A DNA stretch of 64,000 nucleotides, from contig VBEC01000073.1 in assembly GCA_005883615.1 (NCBI GenBank), positions 1 through 64,000 of the forward strand, read 5' to 3'. This document shows positions 6,733 through 14,212 of this stretch, piece by piece. The notes beneath the pieces were generated by a model. The model saw nothing but the letters and a program-made list of their open reading frames with translations. It ran no database searches and was not told where the DNA came from. This DNA is from Chloroflexota bacterium (GTDB taxonomy: Bacteria; Chloroflexota; Limnocylindria; Limnocylindrales; CSP1-4). The position numbers and the translations under genes were made by a program. The stretch's first letter is position 1. Each line of letters opens with the position of its first letter.

Positions 6733-8742
6733 GTGATCGGCGGTCGGCGCCCCCTCCAGGGCCGGAAACCCGGCGATCGCCGGGTGGTGGTCCCTCGTCC
6801 CCACAGCCCCTATTTCCGGTACACGGGCCCGGGCCAGCTGACGGCGCGGGCGGCTGCAAGCGGGCCCCTCACGGCGCGCGAGCGGACCTGGGCAACGATT
6901 CGGCGCGTGCTCATCGGGCCGCCTCTCGCGAGCGAGGCGGAAATCGGCGAGCGCCTGTCGAAGAAGAAGGCCCTTGCGATCTTCAGCTCGGACGCGATCA
7001 GCTCGTCGGCCTACGCGACGGAGGAGATCCTGCGTGTCCTGATCCTGGGCGGGGCGGCCGCACTCGCCTTCGGGCTGCACGTCAGCATCGCCATCGCGCT
7101 GCTCCTGATCGTCGTGGCCATCAGTTACCGCCAGGTTTGCATCGCCTATCCGACGGGCGGCGGCTCGTACTCGGTCTCCAAGGCGAATTTCGGCAGATTG
7201 GCTTCGCTGGTTGCAGCGTCGGCCCTGCTCATCGACTACGTCATGACCGTGGCCGTCTCAACGTCCTCGGCCGTCGAGCAGATCACCTCGGCGATCCCCG
7301 AGCTGACGGATGTCCGCGTCGTCATCGGCGTGAGCGCCATCACCCTCATCACCATCGGGAACCTGCGAGGGCTGCGTGAGTCGGGCAACATCTTCGCGCT
7401 GCCGACCTACCTCTTCCTGGGCAGTGCGCTGCTGATGATCGGCCTGGGCGCGTACCGGATCCTGGTCAACGGCGAGCACGGGTCGTTTTCACCCGACCTG
7501 ATCCGCCAGGCACAGGAGACTGCCCAGCCGCTCGGACCGCTGCTGCTGGTGCGCGCCTTCGCCGCGGGATCGGTCGCCCTGACCGGCACGGAGGCCATCG
7601 CTACGGGCGTCCGCGCGTTCAAGCCGCCCGAGGCCCGCAACGCAGCGACGACCCTGGCCGTAATGGCCGGGCTGCTGGGCGTGCTCTTCATCGGCATTAC
7701 GTTCCTGGCAGTCAATTTCGGGATCACCCATATCGACCTGCCCGAGCGCCAGACCGTCGTCGCGCAGGTCGCGGCGCGGGTGTACGGCAACAACTCGGTG
7801 CCCTTCTTCCTGTTCCAGGCGTTCACGGCCCTGCTGCTCTTCCTCGCCGCCAACACGAGCTTCAACGCGTTCCCGCGCCTGGCCGCAATTCTGGCGGAGG
7901 ACGGGTTCATGCCCCGCCATTTCAGCTTCCGCGGGGATCGCCTCGCGTTCACCTTCGGCGTGGTCGTGCTGGGCGCCGTCGCGGCGTCGCTGGTCGCCGT
8001 GGCCGGCGGCGAGACGCACCTCCTGATCCCGCTCTACGCGGTCGGGGTGTTCATCGACTTCACGATCAGCCAGGCCGGCATGGTGAAGCACTGGTGGACG
8101 AGGCGCAGCCCCGGCTGGCGCCGGCGCCTGCCCATCAACGCGACCGGCTGCGTCCTGACGGCGATCGTCGCAGTCGTGGTCACCGCGGCGAAGGCGCCGC
8201 CATCGCTGCTGGTTCTGCTGCTGATCCCGGTGCTCGTGTCGATCATGCTGCTCATCCACGGCGAATACGAAGCCCAGACGAGGGAGCTCCATGTACGGGA
8301 GGATGCCATCCTGCCCGGGCCGCATCGCGAGCAGCGGGTGATCATCCCCGTCAATGGCATCAACCGGGCGGTGGTGCAGGCCGTGAACTTCGGCCGGACG
8401 ATCGCCACCGACGTCCGGGCGATCTTCGTCACCGAGGACACCGAGGAGGGCGACCGCCTTCGCCACCGCTGGGAGCGCCAGCTGCCGAACGTCCCCCTGG
8501 TCATCGTCGAATCGCCCTATCGGGCGCTGGTCGGCCCGGTGGTGGCCTACCTCGACGTCCTCGATGCCGCCTGGCCTCCGGACAAGGAGGCCCCCATCAA
8601 CGTCGTGGTGCTGCCCGAATTCGTGGCTCGTCACTGGTGGGACCGGCTTCTCTACAATCAGAGCGCACGACGTTTGAAATCGGCGCTGATCGGCCGAGAG
8701 CACACGGTGGTCGCGGACGTGCCGTACCGGCGCGAGCATTGA
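6733..8742 (+). CDS. KimA-like APC-superfamily permease, first copy
   Basis: The 669-residue integral membrane transporter has about 12 helices (roughly residues 90-510) and a cytosolic C-terminal domain of about 160 residues. The opening helix block SKKKALAIFSSDAIS, YRQVCIAYPTGGGSY and the NTSFNAFPRLAAILAEDGF segment match the KimA/YdaO branch of the APC superfamily, known in Bacillus as high-affinity K+/H+ symporters controlled by cyclic di-AMP. The GTG start is supported by alignment with the next gene, which begins with the same MIGGRRP. TrkA-type and USP genes downstream support a potassium role, but an amino-acid substrate cannot be excluded. The neighbouring paralogue is a tandem duplicate. 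Confidence 0.88.
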   Translation: MIGGRRPLQGRKPGDRRVVVPRPHSPYFRYTGPGQLTARAAASGPLTARERTWATIRRVLIGPPLASEAEIGERLSKKKALAIFSSDAISSSAYATEEILRVLILGGAAALAFGLHVSIAIALLLIVVAISYRQVCIAYPTGGGSYSVSKANFGRLASLVAASALLIDYVMTVAVSTSSAVEQITSAIPELTDVRVVIGVSAITLITIGNLRGLRESGNIFALPTYLFLGSALLMIGLGAYRILVNGEHGSFSPDLIRQAQETAQPLGPLLLVRAFAAGSVALTGTEAIATGVRAFKPPEARNAATTLAVMAGLLGVLFIGITFLAVNFGITHIDLPERQTVVAQVAARVYGNNSVPFFLFQAFTALLLFLAANTSFNAFPRLAAILAEDGFMPRHFSFRGDRLAFTFGVVVLGAVAASLVAVAGGETHLLIPLYAVGVFIDFTISQAGMVKHWWTRRSPGWRRRLPINATGCVLTAIVAVVVTAAKAPPSLLVLLLIPVLVSIMLLIHGEYEAQTRELHVREDAILPGPHREQRVIIPVNGINRAVVQAVNFGRTIATDVRAIFVTEDTEEGDRLRHRWERQLPNVPLVIVESPYRALVGPVVAYLDVLDAAWPPDKEAPINVVVLPEFVARHWWDRLLYNQSARRLKSALIGREHTVVADVPYRREH

Positions 8743-8767
8743 TTCCGCAGACCCCGATCGGAGGACG

Positions 8768-10834
8768 ATGATCGGAGGCCGGCGACCCATTGCGGGTCGC
8801 AAGATCGCCGACCGGCGCGTCCGGGTCGAGCGACCACACGCTCCGTACTTTCGCTATTCGGGCCCGGGCCAGCTGGTGGCCCGGGAAGCCGCCTCGGAAC
8901 GGCCCAAAACGGCAACGGGCCGGTTCCTTGCCCGTCTGAAGAACGTCGCCCTTGGCCGGCCCCTGGCCAACGAAGAAGAGATCGGCGAACGCCTGTCCAA
9001 GAAGAAGGCGCTGGCCATCTTCAGCTCCGACGCGATCAGCTCGTCCGCCTACGCAACCGAGGAGATCCTCAAGGTCCTGATCGCGGTGGCGGCCGGCGCG
9101 GCGCTCGCGTATTCGGTCGGGATCTCGATCGCCATCGCAGGCCTGCTGGCCGTCGTCTCGGTGTCCTACCGGCAGGTGTGCCGCGCCTACCCCTCGGGCG
9201 GAGGCGCATACGTCGTGGCCCGCGACAACCTCTCGCAGCTGCTCGGGCTCATCGCGGCGGCGGCGCTGCTCATCGACTACGTGATGACGGTCGCGGTCTC
9301 CACGGCGTCGGCAATCGAGCAGATCCAGTCGATTGCCCCACAGGTCTATCCGTTCCGCATCGAGGTTGCGGCGCTGTCGATCAGCCTGATCACGATCGGC
9401 AACCTGCGAGGTCTTCGAGAGTCGGGCAACATCTTCGCCATCCCGACCTACCTGTTCATCGGCCTCGCCCTGCTCATGATCGGCACCGGTCTGGTGCGCG
9501 TGCTCGCCGGGGATGTGACGCCGCTGCATCAGCAGAACGTTTTCCATCCGCCGAGCCCTGAGCCCTTGACGGTCTTCCTCCTGCTCAAGGCCTTCGCCAG
9601 CGGGTCCGTCGCCTTGACCGGCGTGGAGGCCATCGCCAACGGCGTCCCCGCGTTCAAGCCACCGGAGTCCAGGAACGCGGCCAACACCATGACGGCCATG
9701 GCCATCCTGCTGGGGGTGCTGTTCGTGGGCATCACGATCGTGGCCCACGCCTTCAACATCGTGCCGACCGGACCGGGGGGGGACTCGGTGGTGGCTCTCG
9801 AGGCTAAGACGATCTTCGGCTCGGGCTCAGTTCTGGTGCTGGCCTTCGCGATCGCCACCGCGCTGATCCTGTTCCTGGCCGCGAACACGAGCTTCAACGC
9901 GTTCCCGCGCCTCGCCGCGATCCTCGCCCAGGACGGGTTCATGCCCCGCCAGTTCGGCTTCCGGGGAGACCGGCTCGCGTATTCCTATGGAATCGTCCTG
10001 CTCGCTGCGATCGCGTTCGGGATCCTGTACGCCTTCGGGGGCGATACGCACGCGCTGATTCCCCTCTACTCGGTTGGTGTCTTCGTGTGCTTCACTCTCT
10101 CCCAGATCGGAATGGTCAAGCACTGGCGGGCGGTTCGGGAGCGCGGCTGGCGATGGCGCGCAGCGATCAACGCGATCGGCGCCGTGCTGACGTTCGTGGT
10201 GCTGATCGTCGTGGCCAGCGTCAAGTTCGTCGATGGCGCATATCTGGTCGTCCTGCTCATTCCCACCCTGGTCGCTCTGATGCTGTTCATCAGTCGCCAG
10301 TACCAGGCCTCGGCCCGGGAGCTCGCCGTGCGCCCCGGTCTGGTCGTGCCGCTGCCCCACCGTGAGGAGCGTGTCGTGATTCCCATCCCGGGTATCAACC
10401 GCGCCGTGATCCAGGCCGTCAACGTTGGCCGCTCGATCGGTGACGACGTCAGGGCTGTCTTCATCTCGGAGGAGCCCGACGAGGCGGCCAGGATTCGCGC
10501 CCGGTGGGAGCAGCAGGTGCCCGGCGTGCCGCTGGTCGTGGTCGAGTCGCCCTACCGAGCCCTGGTCGGCCCATTGCTCGCGTACCTCGACGTGCTCGAC
10601 CGGGCCTGGCCGCCCGACAAGGAGGCCCCGATCACCTTCGTGATCGTCCCGGAATACGTGGCGCGGAGCTGGTGGGAGCGCATCCTCTACAACCAGTCGG
10701 CGCGCCGTCTGCGAACGGCCCTCCTGGGACGTCCTCATACCGTCGTCGTCAACGTCCCCTATCGGCGAGAGGATCCATCAACCCTGGACTCCACCCTGTC
10801 ACCCGAGAGCGCGCCACCTCCCCCTGGCGCCTGA
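8768..10834 (+). CDS. KimA-like APC-superfamily permease, second copy
   Basis: The 688-residue paralogue of the preceding gene is collinear over its whole length: the same MIGGRRP start, SKKKALAIFSSDAIS block, about 12 helices and a soluble C-terminal domain (from RVVIPIPGINRAV on) that resembles the USP-like cytosolic part of KimA. It differs mainly in the loop after helix 8 (NIVPTGPGGDSVVALEAKTIFG) and has a longer Ser/Pro-rich tail. The start codon lies 25 bases after the first copy. Two similar copies could form a heterodimer, since KimA works as a dimer, or differ in affinity. Substrate most likely K+, inferred from homology and context. Confidence 0.88.
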   Translation: MIGGRRPIAGRKIADRRVRVERPHAPYFRYSGPGQLVAREAASERPKTATGRFLARLKNVALGRPLANEEEIGERLSKKKALAIFSSDAISSSAYATEEILKVLIAVAAGAALAYSVGISIAIAGLLAVVSVSYRQVCRAYPSGGGAYVVARDNLSQLLGLIAAAALLIDYVMTVAVSTASAIEQIQSIAPQVYPFRIEVAALSISLITIGNLRGLRESGNIFAIPTYLFIGLALLMIGTGLVRVLAGDVTPLHQQNVFHPPSPEPLTVFLLLKAFASGSVALTGVEAIANGVPAFKPPESRNAANTMTAMAILLGVLFVGITIVAHAFNIVPTGPGGDSVVALEAKTIFGSGSVLVLAFAIATALILFLAANTSFNAFPRLAAILAQDGFMPRQFGFRGDRLAYSYGIVLLAAIAFGILYAFGGDTHALIPLYSVGVFVCFTLSQIGMVKHWRAVRERGWRWRAAINAIGAVLTFVVLIVVASVKFVDGAYLVVLLIPTLVALMLFISRQYQASARELAVRPGLVVPLPHREERVVIPIPGINRAVIQAVNVGRSIGDDVRAVFISEEPDEAARIRARWEQQVPGVPLVVVESPYRALVGPLLAYLDVLDRAWPPDKEAPITFVIVPEYVARSWWERILYNQSARRLRTALLGRPHTVVVNVPYRREDPSTLDSTLSPESAPPPPGA

Positions 10835-10980
10835 GGCCCGTTGGCCGGCGGTGGTATCGTCCGGCTCCTGAAATCGCCCGATGGATGTCGACCCACTGAA
10901 CGAACTCGCGGACATCCCGCCCCATACTCACGCAGCGCGCACGACTCACCGAGCGCGCACGCCCGACCGGAGCTGATCCG

Positions 10981-11439
10981 TTGTCCAACCCCGAACAACC
11001 GCCGTTTCGGCGCGCGGTCATCGCCCTGAATGGCGGGCCCGCCGACGAGCGCATCGTCCGGCTCGCGGCCGAGCTGGCGCGCCCCTCGCGAGCCGAGCTG
11101 GTGGCCGTTCACGTGGTGGAGATCGACTGGACCCTGCCCCTCGACGCCGATGTCGCCGGCCGTTCCGACGAGGCGCAGCGGGTTCTCGACGAGGCGGAGG
11201 CAGTCGCCGAGCAGGTGCACTACAAGATCGAGCCGGTTCTCCTCCAGGCCCGCGACGTCGCCGCGGCCCTCGTCGACGAAGCCAGCGAGCGCAGGGCGGA
11301 CCTGCTCCTGATCGGCCTGTCCTACAAGACGCGTTTCGGCGGCGATTTCGCCATCGGGCGCACCGTTCCATACGTCCTGAAGAACGCGCCCTGCGCCGTG
11401 TGGGTCGTGCGCGAGCCTATCGTCGAGGAGCAGCAATGA
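10981..11439 (+). CDS. Universal stress protein (UspA family)
   Basis: The 152-residue single USP domain has the N-terminal strand RAVIALNGGPADERIVRLAAELA. The C-terminal glycine-rich stretch (IGLSYKTRFGGDFAIGRTVPYVLKNAPCAVWVV) corresponds to the ATP-binding loop G-x2-G-x9-G-S/T, though the first glycines are altered. The start is TTG, chosen because GGAG (10969-10972) sits 8 bases upstream and no ATG is available. Its stop overlaps the next ATG (ATGA), so it is coupled to the TrkA-N gene. USP domains commonly bind ATP or cyclic di-AMP near K+ transporters, which would suit a regulatory role here. Confidence 0.88.
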   Translation: MSNPEQPPFRRAVIALNGGPADERIVRLAAELARPSRAELVAVHVVEIDWTLPLDADVAGRSDEAQRVLDEAEAVAEQVHYKIEPVLLQARDVAAALVDEASERRADLLLIGLSYKTRFGGDFAIGRTVPYVLKNAPCAVWVVREPIVEEQQ

Positions 11440-12044
11440 AGGTCGTCATCGTCGGCTGTGGTCGAGTCGGCTCGGTCCTCGCCGAGGGGTTCGACGGGGC
11501 CGGCCACGAAGTGATCGTGATGGACCGTTCGACATCGGCGTTCGAGCGGCTGCCGGGCTCATTTGGCGGCAGCGCGGTGCGCGGAGACGGCACGGACGAG
11601 GACACGCTCCGGCGGGCCGGCGCCGAGGGAGCCGACCTCTTCCTGGCTCTGACGGAGGGCGACAACCGGAACGTAATGTCGGCGCAACTCGCGGTCGAAG
11701 CGCTCGCGGCACACCGGGTGGTCGCCAAGATCAATGATCCCGTTCGAGCGCAGGCTTATTCGGATCTTGGCCTGGCCACGATCTGCCGCACCGATCTGAT
11801 GGCCAATGCCGTGCTTGCCTACGCCGGGCTGCCGACGAGCGGCCCTCGAGGCGTCGTAGCGGCCACCGGCCACCATATCGGCGGCGAGCATCACGCGACA
11901 GGACGTGACCGGGCGGCACGCGCCGGCCAGCCGATGGAACCGGGCAGCAACCCGACGCCCGAGCAGGGCGACAGTGGTCGTCCAGGGGCGGCCGGCGAGG
12001 GCGGTCAAGCGCCGGTCGATTCCGGGCCGGCAGGGGAGGCATAG
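11436..12044 (+). CDS. TrkA-N (RCK-type) NAD-binding protein lacking TrkA-C
   Basis: The 202-residue cytosolic protein has a Rossmann RCK domain over residues 1-135: GCGRVG at about 7-12, the acidic residue VMDRST ending strand 2, and GDGTDED. Such domains bind NAD(H) or nucleotides and gate K+ channels or transporters. The usual TrkA-C ligand domain is missing; instead there are about 65 Gly/Pro/Ala-rich residues, probably disordered. It is coupled to the USP gene by ATGA and lies 3 bases before the second TrkA gene. The two probably form a hetero-octameric or hetero-tetrameric ring as known for paired Ktr/Trk-type proteins. No trkH or ktrB follows. Confidence 0.88.
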   Translation: MKVVIVGCGRVGSVLAEGFDGAGHEVIVMDRSTSAFERLPGSFGGSAVRGDGTDEDTLRRAGAEGADLFLALTEGDNRNVMSAQLAVEALAAHRVVAKINDPVRAQAYSDLGLATICRTDLMANAVLAYAGLPTSGPRGVVAATGHHIGGEHHATGRDRAARAGQPMEPGSNPTPEQGDSGRPGAAGEGGQAPVDSGPAGEA

Positions 12045-12047
12045 GGA

Positions 12048-12722
12048 ATGTTCGTGCTCGTCGTGGGCGGCGGCAAGGTTGGCTACTACCTGACCAAGGA
12101 GCTCATCCAGTCGGGCCACGAAGTGGTCCTGATGGAGAAGGATCACGGGCGAGCCGATCAGATCGCCGACGAAATCGGCTCCATCGTGATTCCGCACGAC
12201 GGCTGCGAGGGGAGGTACCTGGCCCAGGCGGGCGCCAACCGGGCCGACATCGTGGCTGCAGTCACCGGGGACGATGAGGACAACCTGGTCATCTGCCAGA
12301 TGGCCAAGCACCATTTCGACGTGCCGCGGACGATCGCCCGCGTGAACAATCCCAAGAACGAGGAGCTCTTCAAGCATCTTGGCGTGGACGAGCTCATCAG
12401 CCCGACTCGGATGATCCTGGGCTCCATCGAGCAGGACATCCCGATGCACGAGCTGCTGCACCTGGCCGGCCTCGGCGAGAGCGACCTGGAGCTGATCGAG
12501 GCCCACCTGGAGGCCGGATCCCCGGCCATCGGCCGCTCCACGGGCGAGCTGCAGATGCCCGAGGGTTGTGCCCTGTTCGCCGTCATCCGCGACGGGGTGG
12601 CCATGCCACTTCGGGCGGACACGACGCTGCGCGAGGACGACAAGGTGATCGCGATCGGCCGCGCGGATTGCGAGGCGATGCTCCACGAGCAGTTGATCGG
12701 CGCCGCGTCGCCGGGAGCCTGA
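12048..12722 (+). CDS. trkA: TrkA family potassium-uptake regulatory protein
   Basis: The 224-residue RCK protein has an N-terminal NAD-binding Rossmann domain (GGGKVG at about 7-12, acid VLMEKD at the end of strand 2, IPHDGCEGRYLAQAGA). It is followed by a TrkA-C ligand-binding domain (about 138-215: DLELIEAHLEAGSPAIGRS through DDKVIAIGR). It controls K+ flux in response to NAD(H), ATP or cyclic di-AMP. With the preceding TrkA-N gene and two KimA-like permeases it forms one same-strand unit from 6733 to 12722. The absence of a TrkH-type pore makes the APC permeases the likely partners, a pairing also seen in actinobacterial genomes. Confidence 0.92.
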   Translation: MFVLVVGGGKVGYYLTKELIQSGHEVVLMEKDHGRADQIADEIGSIVIPHDGCEGRYLAQAGANRADIVAAVTGDDEDNLVICQMAKHHFDVPRTIARVNNPKNEELFKHLGVDELISPTRMILGSIEQDIPMHELLHLAGLGESDLELIEAHLEAGSPAIGRSTGELQMPEGCALFAVIRDGVAMPLRADTTLREDDKVIAIGRADCEAMLHEQLIGAASPGA

Positions 12723-12754
12723 CCCCGGAGGGAGGCGGTTTCCCTTGCGGGGTC
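12721..12754 (+). terminator. Long hairpin directly after trkA
   Basis: GACCCCG (12721-12727) pairs with CGGGGTC (12748-12754), and inside it AGGGA (12729-12733) pairs with TCCCT (12741-12745) around a 7-base loop. The stem begins at the last bases of the trkA stop codon. No T-run follows, so it may be a Rho-independent-like or RNA-stabilising end of the potassium operon. Confidence 0.5.
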
Positions 12755-12765
12755 CAGGCCGCGAT

Positions 12766-12798
12766 CCGGCCCGGCCTCGGCCCGGATTCGGCCCGGCT
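12766..12798 (+). repeat. Three 11-bp tandem repeats in the trkA-hsp20 gap
   Basis: Three consecutive 11-base units of the form TCGGCCCGGNT (12766-12776, 12777-12787, 12788-12798) plus the start of a fourth, probably a small slippage repeat. Apart from this, the hairpin at its left end and the heat-shock promoter at its right end, I see no gene, tRNA or other element in the 460-base gap 12723-13182. Confidence 0.5.
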
Positions 12799-13084
12799 TC
12801 GGGCGCATACGGCCCGCAAAGGTGCCATTTTCCCGCCACGCGCTCGCGCGGCACTGGGCTGGCTCGTGATCGGACGTCCGCCGGCTGCTTTCGTCCCACC
12901 GTAAGCGCGGCGCGGTATGTTTTGAAGGGCCAGTGGCAGAGGCGGACTCTCCAACGAGTGCCTGGTGCGCACCAGACGGGAATTTGGCCCAACCACTCCG
13001 CCGTTCGGCCCTCCTCGTCACCCGTTGCCCCGGCGTCAAGCGATCGCACGGCAAACGCCTGGCCGCCCATCGCCAGTACCTCTC

Positions 13085-13114
13085 TTGACAATGGCATTGT
13101 CAGGGTTCTACGAT
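13085..13114 (+). promoter_or_regulatory. Heat-shock promoter with HspR-like operator (13086-13102)
   Basis: A consensus -35 TTGACA (13085-13090) and a -10 TACGAT (13109-13114) are 18 bases apart. Overlapping the -35 is the inverted repeat TGACAAT-GGC-ATTGTCA (13086-13102), 7-bp arms with a 3-bp centre. The first gene downstream is hsp20 and the second an HspR homologue. The repeat recalls the HspR-associated inverted repeat (CTTGAGT-N7-ACTCAAG) in position and in its TTGA start but differs in spacing, so assignment to HspR is an inference from position. Confidence 0.65.
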
Positions 13115-13182
13115 CCCATGTGTCCGCCGACAAAGTCGCATAGAGCTCGGCGGAGAAGCAACTTGGTGACAGGAGGTGCGTC

Positions 13183-13716
13183 ATGACGATCGTGCGCCGA
13201 CCGTCGCCGTTCGGCGAGTTGATTTCGCTTCGCCAGGCGATGGACAGGCTATTCGAGGACAGTTTCGTCGGCCCTCGCCAGTGGGCGAGCGGCGTGCTGA
13301 CCGAAGGCATCCTGCCGGTGGACGTTCGCACTAACGAGGGCGACATCGAGATCGAGGCTGCCTTGCCGGGCGTGCGCCCGGAGGACGTCCAGATCACCAT
13401 CGAGAACGGAGTGCTGACGATCAGCGCCGAGACGGAGACCTCGACCAGCGACGAGAACGGCCCGTTTCTGGTCAAGGAGATTCGCCGAGGGAGCTTCAGC
13501 CGGACGATCAGCCTGCCGGAGGGCGTCGAAGCCGATCACGCCGAGGCTCAATTCGGGAACGGCATGCTCCATCTTCGGATCCCGAAGGCAGAGCAGCTGA
13601 AATCTCGGCGGATCCGCATCACGCCGACGGTCAGTGGCGGCTCTCAGGGTTCGAACGAAAGCTCGAACGGCTCCAGCGCGGCACCCGCAGCGAGCGCACC
13701 CGAGAGCAAAGCCTGA
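13183..13716 (+). CDS. Small heat-shock protein Hsp20
   Basis: ATP-independent holdase that binds unfolding proteins and forms large oligomers. The 177 residues include an alpha-crystallin domain at about residues 42-145 (VDVRTNEGDIEIEAALPGVRPEDVQITIENGVLTISAE and GSFSRTISLPEGVEADHAEAQFGNGMLHLRIPK) and end in a Ser/Asn/Gly/Ala-rich tail. The usual I-x-I/V anchor is represented by RIRITP near residue 147. AGGAGG at 13171-13176 sits 6 bases before the ATG, and a heat-shock-type promoter-operator lies about 70-100 bases upstream. First gene of hsp20-hspR-lon-dnaJ. Confidence 0.95.
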   Translation: MTIVRRPSPFGELISLRQAMDRLFEDSFVGPRQWASGVLTEGILPVDVRTNEGDIEIEAALPGVRPEDVQITIENGVLTISAETETSTSDENGPFLVKEIRRGSFSRTISLPEGVEADHAEAQFGNGMLHLRIPKAEQLKSRRIRITPTVSGGSQGSNESSNGSSAAPAASAPESKA

Positions 13717-13721
13717 CCCAA

Positions 13722-14093
13722 ATGCAGCGCCGGTTGGAGCGGGATCCGACTCGTCCCGTCTACGTGATCAGCGTGGCGGCGGGGATCGTCAGCGTGCATC
13801 CCCGCACGCTGCGCATCTACGAGGACGAGGGCCTGCTCTGCCCGGCGCGCACCCCGACCAACATCCGCCTGTACAGCGAAAACGACATCAGGCGAGTCCT
13901 CTGGATCCGCCACCTCACGCGCGATCGAGGCGTCAACCTTGCGGGAGTCAGGATCCTCTTCGAGCTCGAGGAGCGCCTCGGCAAGCGCATCCTCGAGGTG
14001 CTCTTCGACGAAGGCACACGCGACGCCGAATCAGACGCCGAGGAAACGCCTCGCACCCCTCGGGCGGCGACCAGCAGGAGCTACGGCGCATGA
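13722..14093 (+). CDS. hspR: HspR-like MerR-family heat-shock repressor
   Basis: The 123-residue DNA-binding protein has a winged-helix MerR head with the HspR hallmark PVYVISVAA (residues 12-20), HPRTLRIYEDEGLL, a wing (NIRLYSENDIRRV) and LTRDRGVNLAGVRILFELEE. In Actinobacteria HspR represses dnaK, clpB and lon and needs DnaK as co-repressor. It starts 5 bases after hsp20 and the likely operator overlaps the hsp20 promoter, implying autoregulation of the whole operon. The C-terminal 25 residues are acidic/low-complexity. MerR proteins may also activate, so the sign of control is inferred from family. Confidence 0.9.
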   Translation: MQRRLERDPTRPVYVISVAAGIVSVHPRTLRIYEDEGLLCPARTPTNIRLYSENDIRRVLWIRHLTRDRGVNLAGVRILFELEERLGKRILEVLFDEGTRDAESDAEETPRTPRAATSRSYGA

Positions 14094-14212
14094 CCATCAC
14101 AGCGACAGTCCATATCTCGAGCGCCCGCCCGGACCCCAGCACTCATCCGATCACGTCGGTTCATCGATACAGCGCCGGTGGCCGCACCACCGACCACCGC
14201 TAGGAGCAGATC

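Noticed and set aside
6207-7379. A 390-residue plus-strand frame bridging the phosphoesterase and the first permease
   Set aside because: Shadow frame crossing the true stop and start; both flanking genes are well supported.
11559-13475. A 638-residue minus-strand frame spanning trkA and hsp20
   Set aside because: Shadow of three plus-strand genes and the gap between them; no domain or ribosome site.
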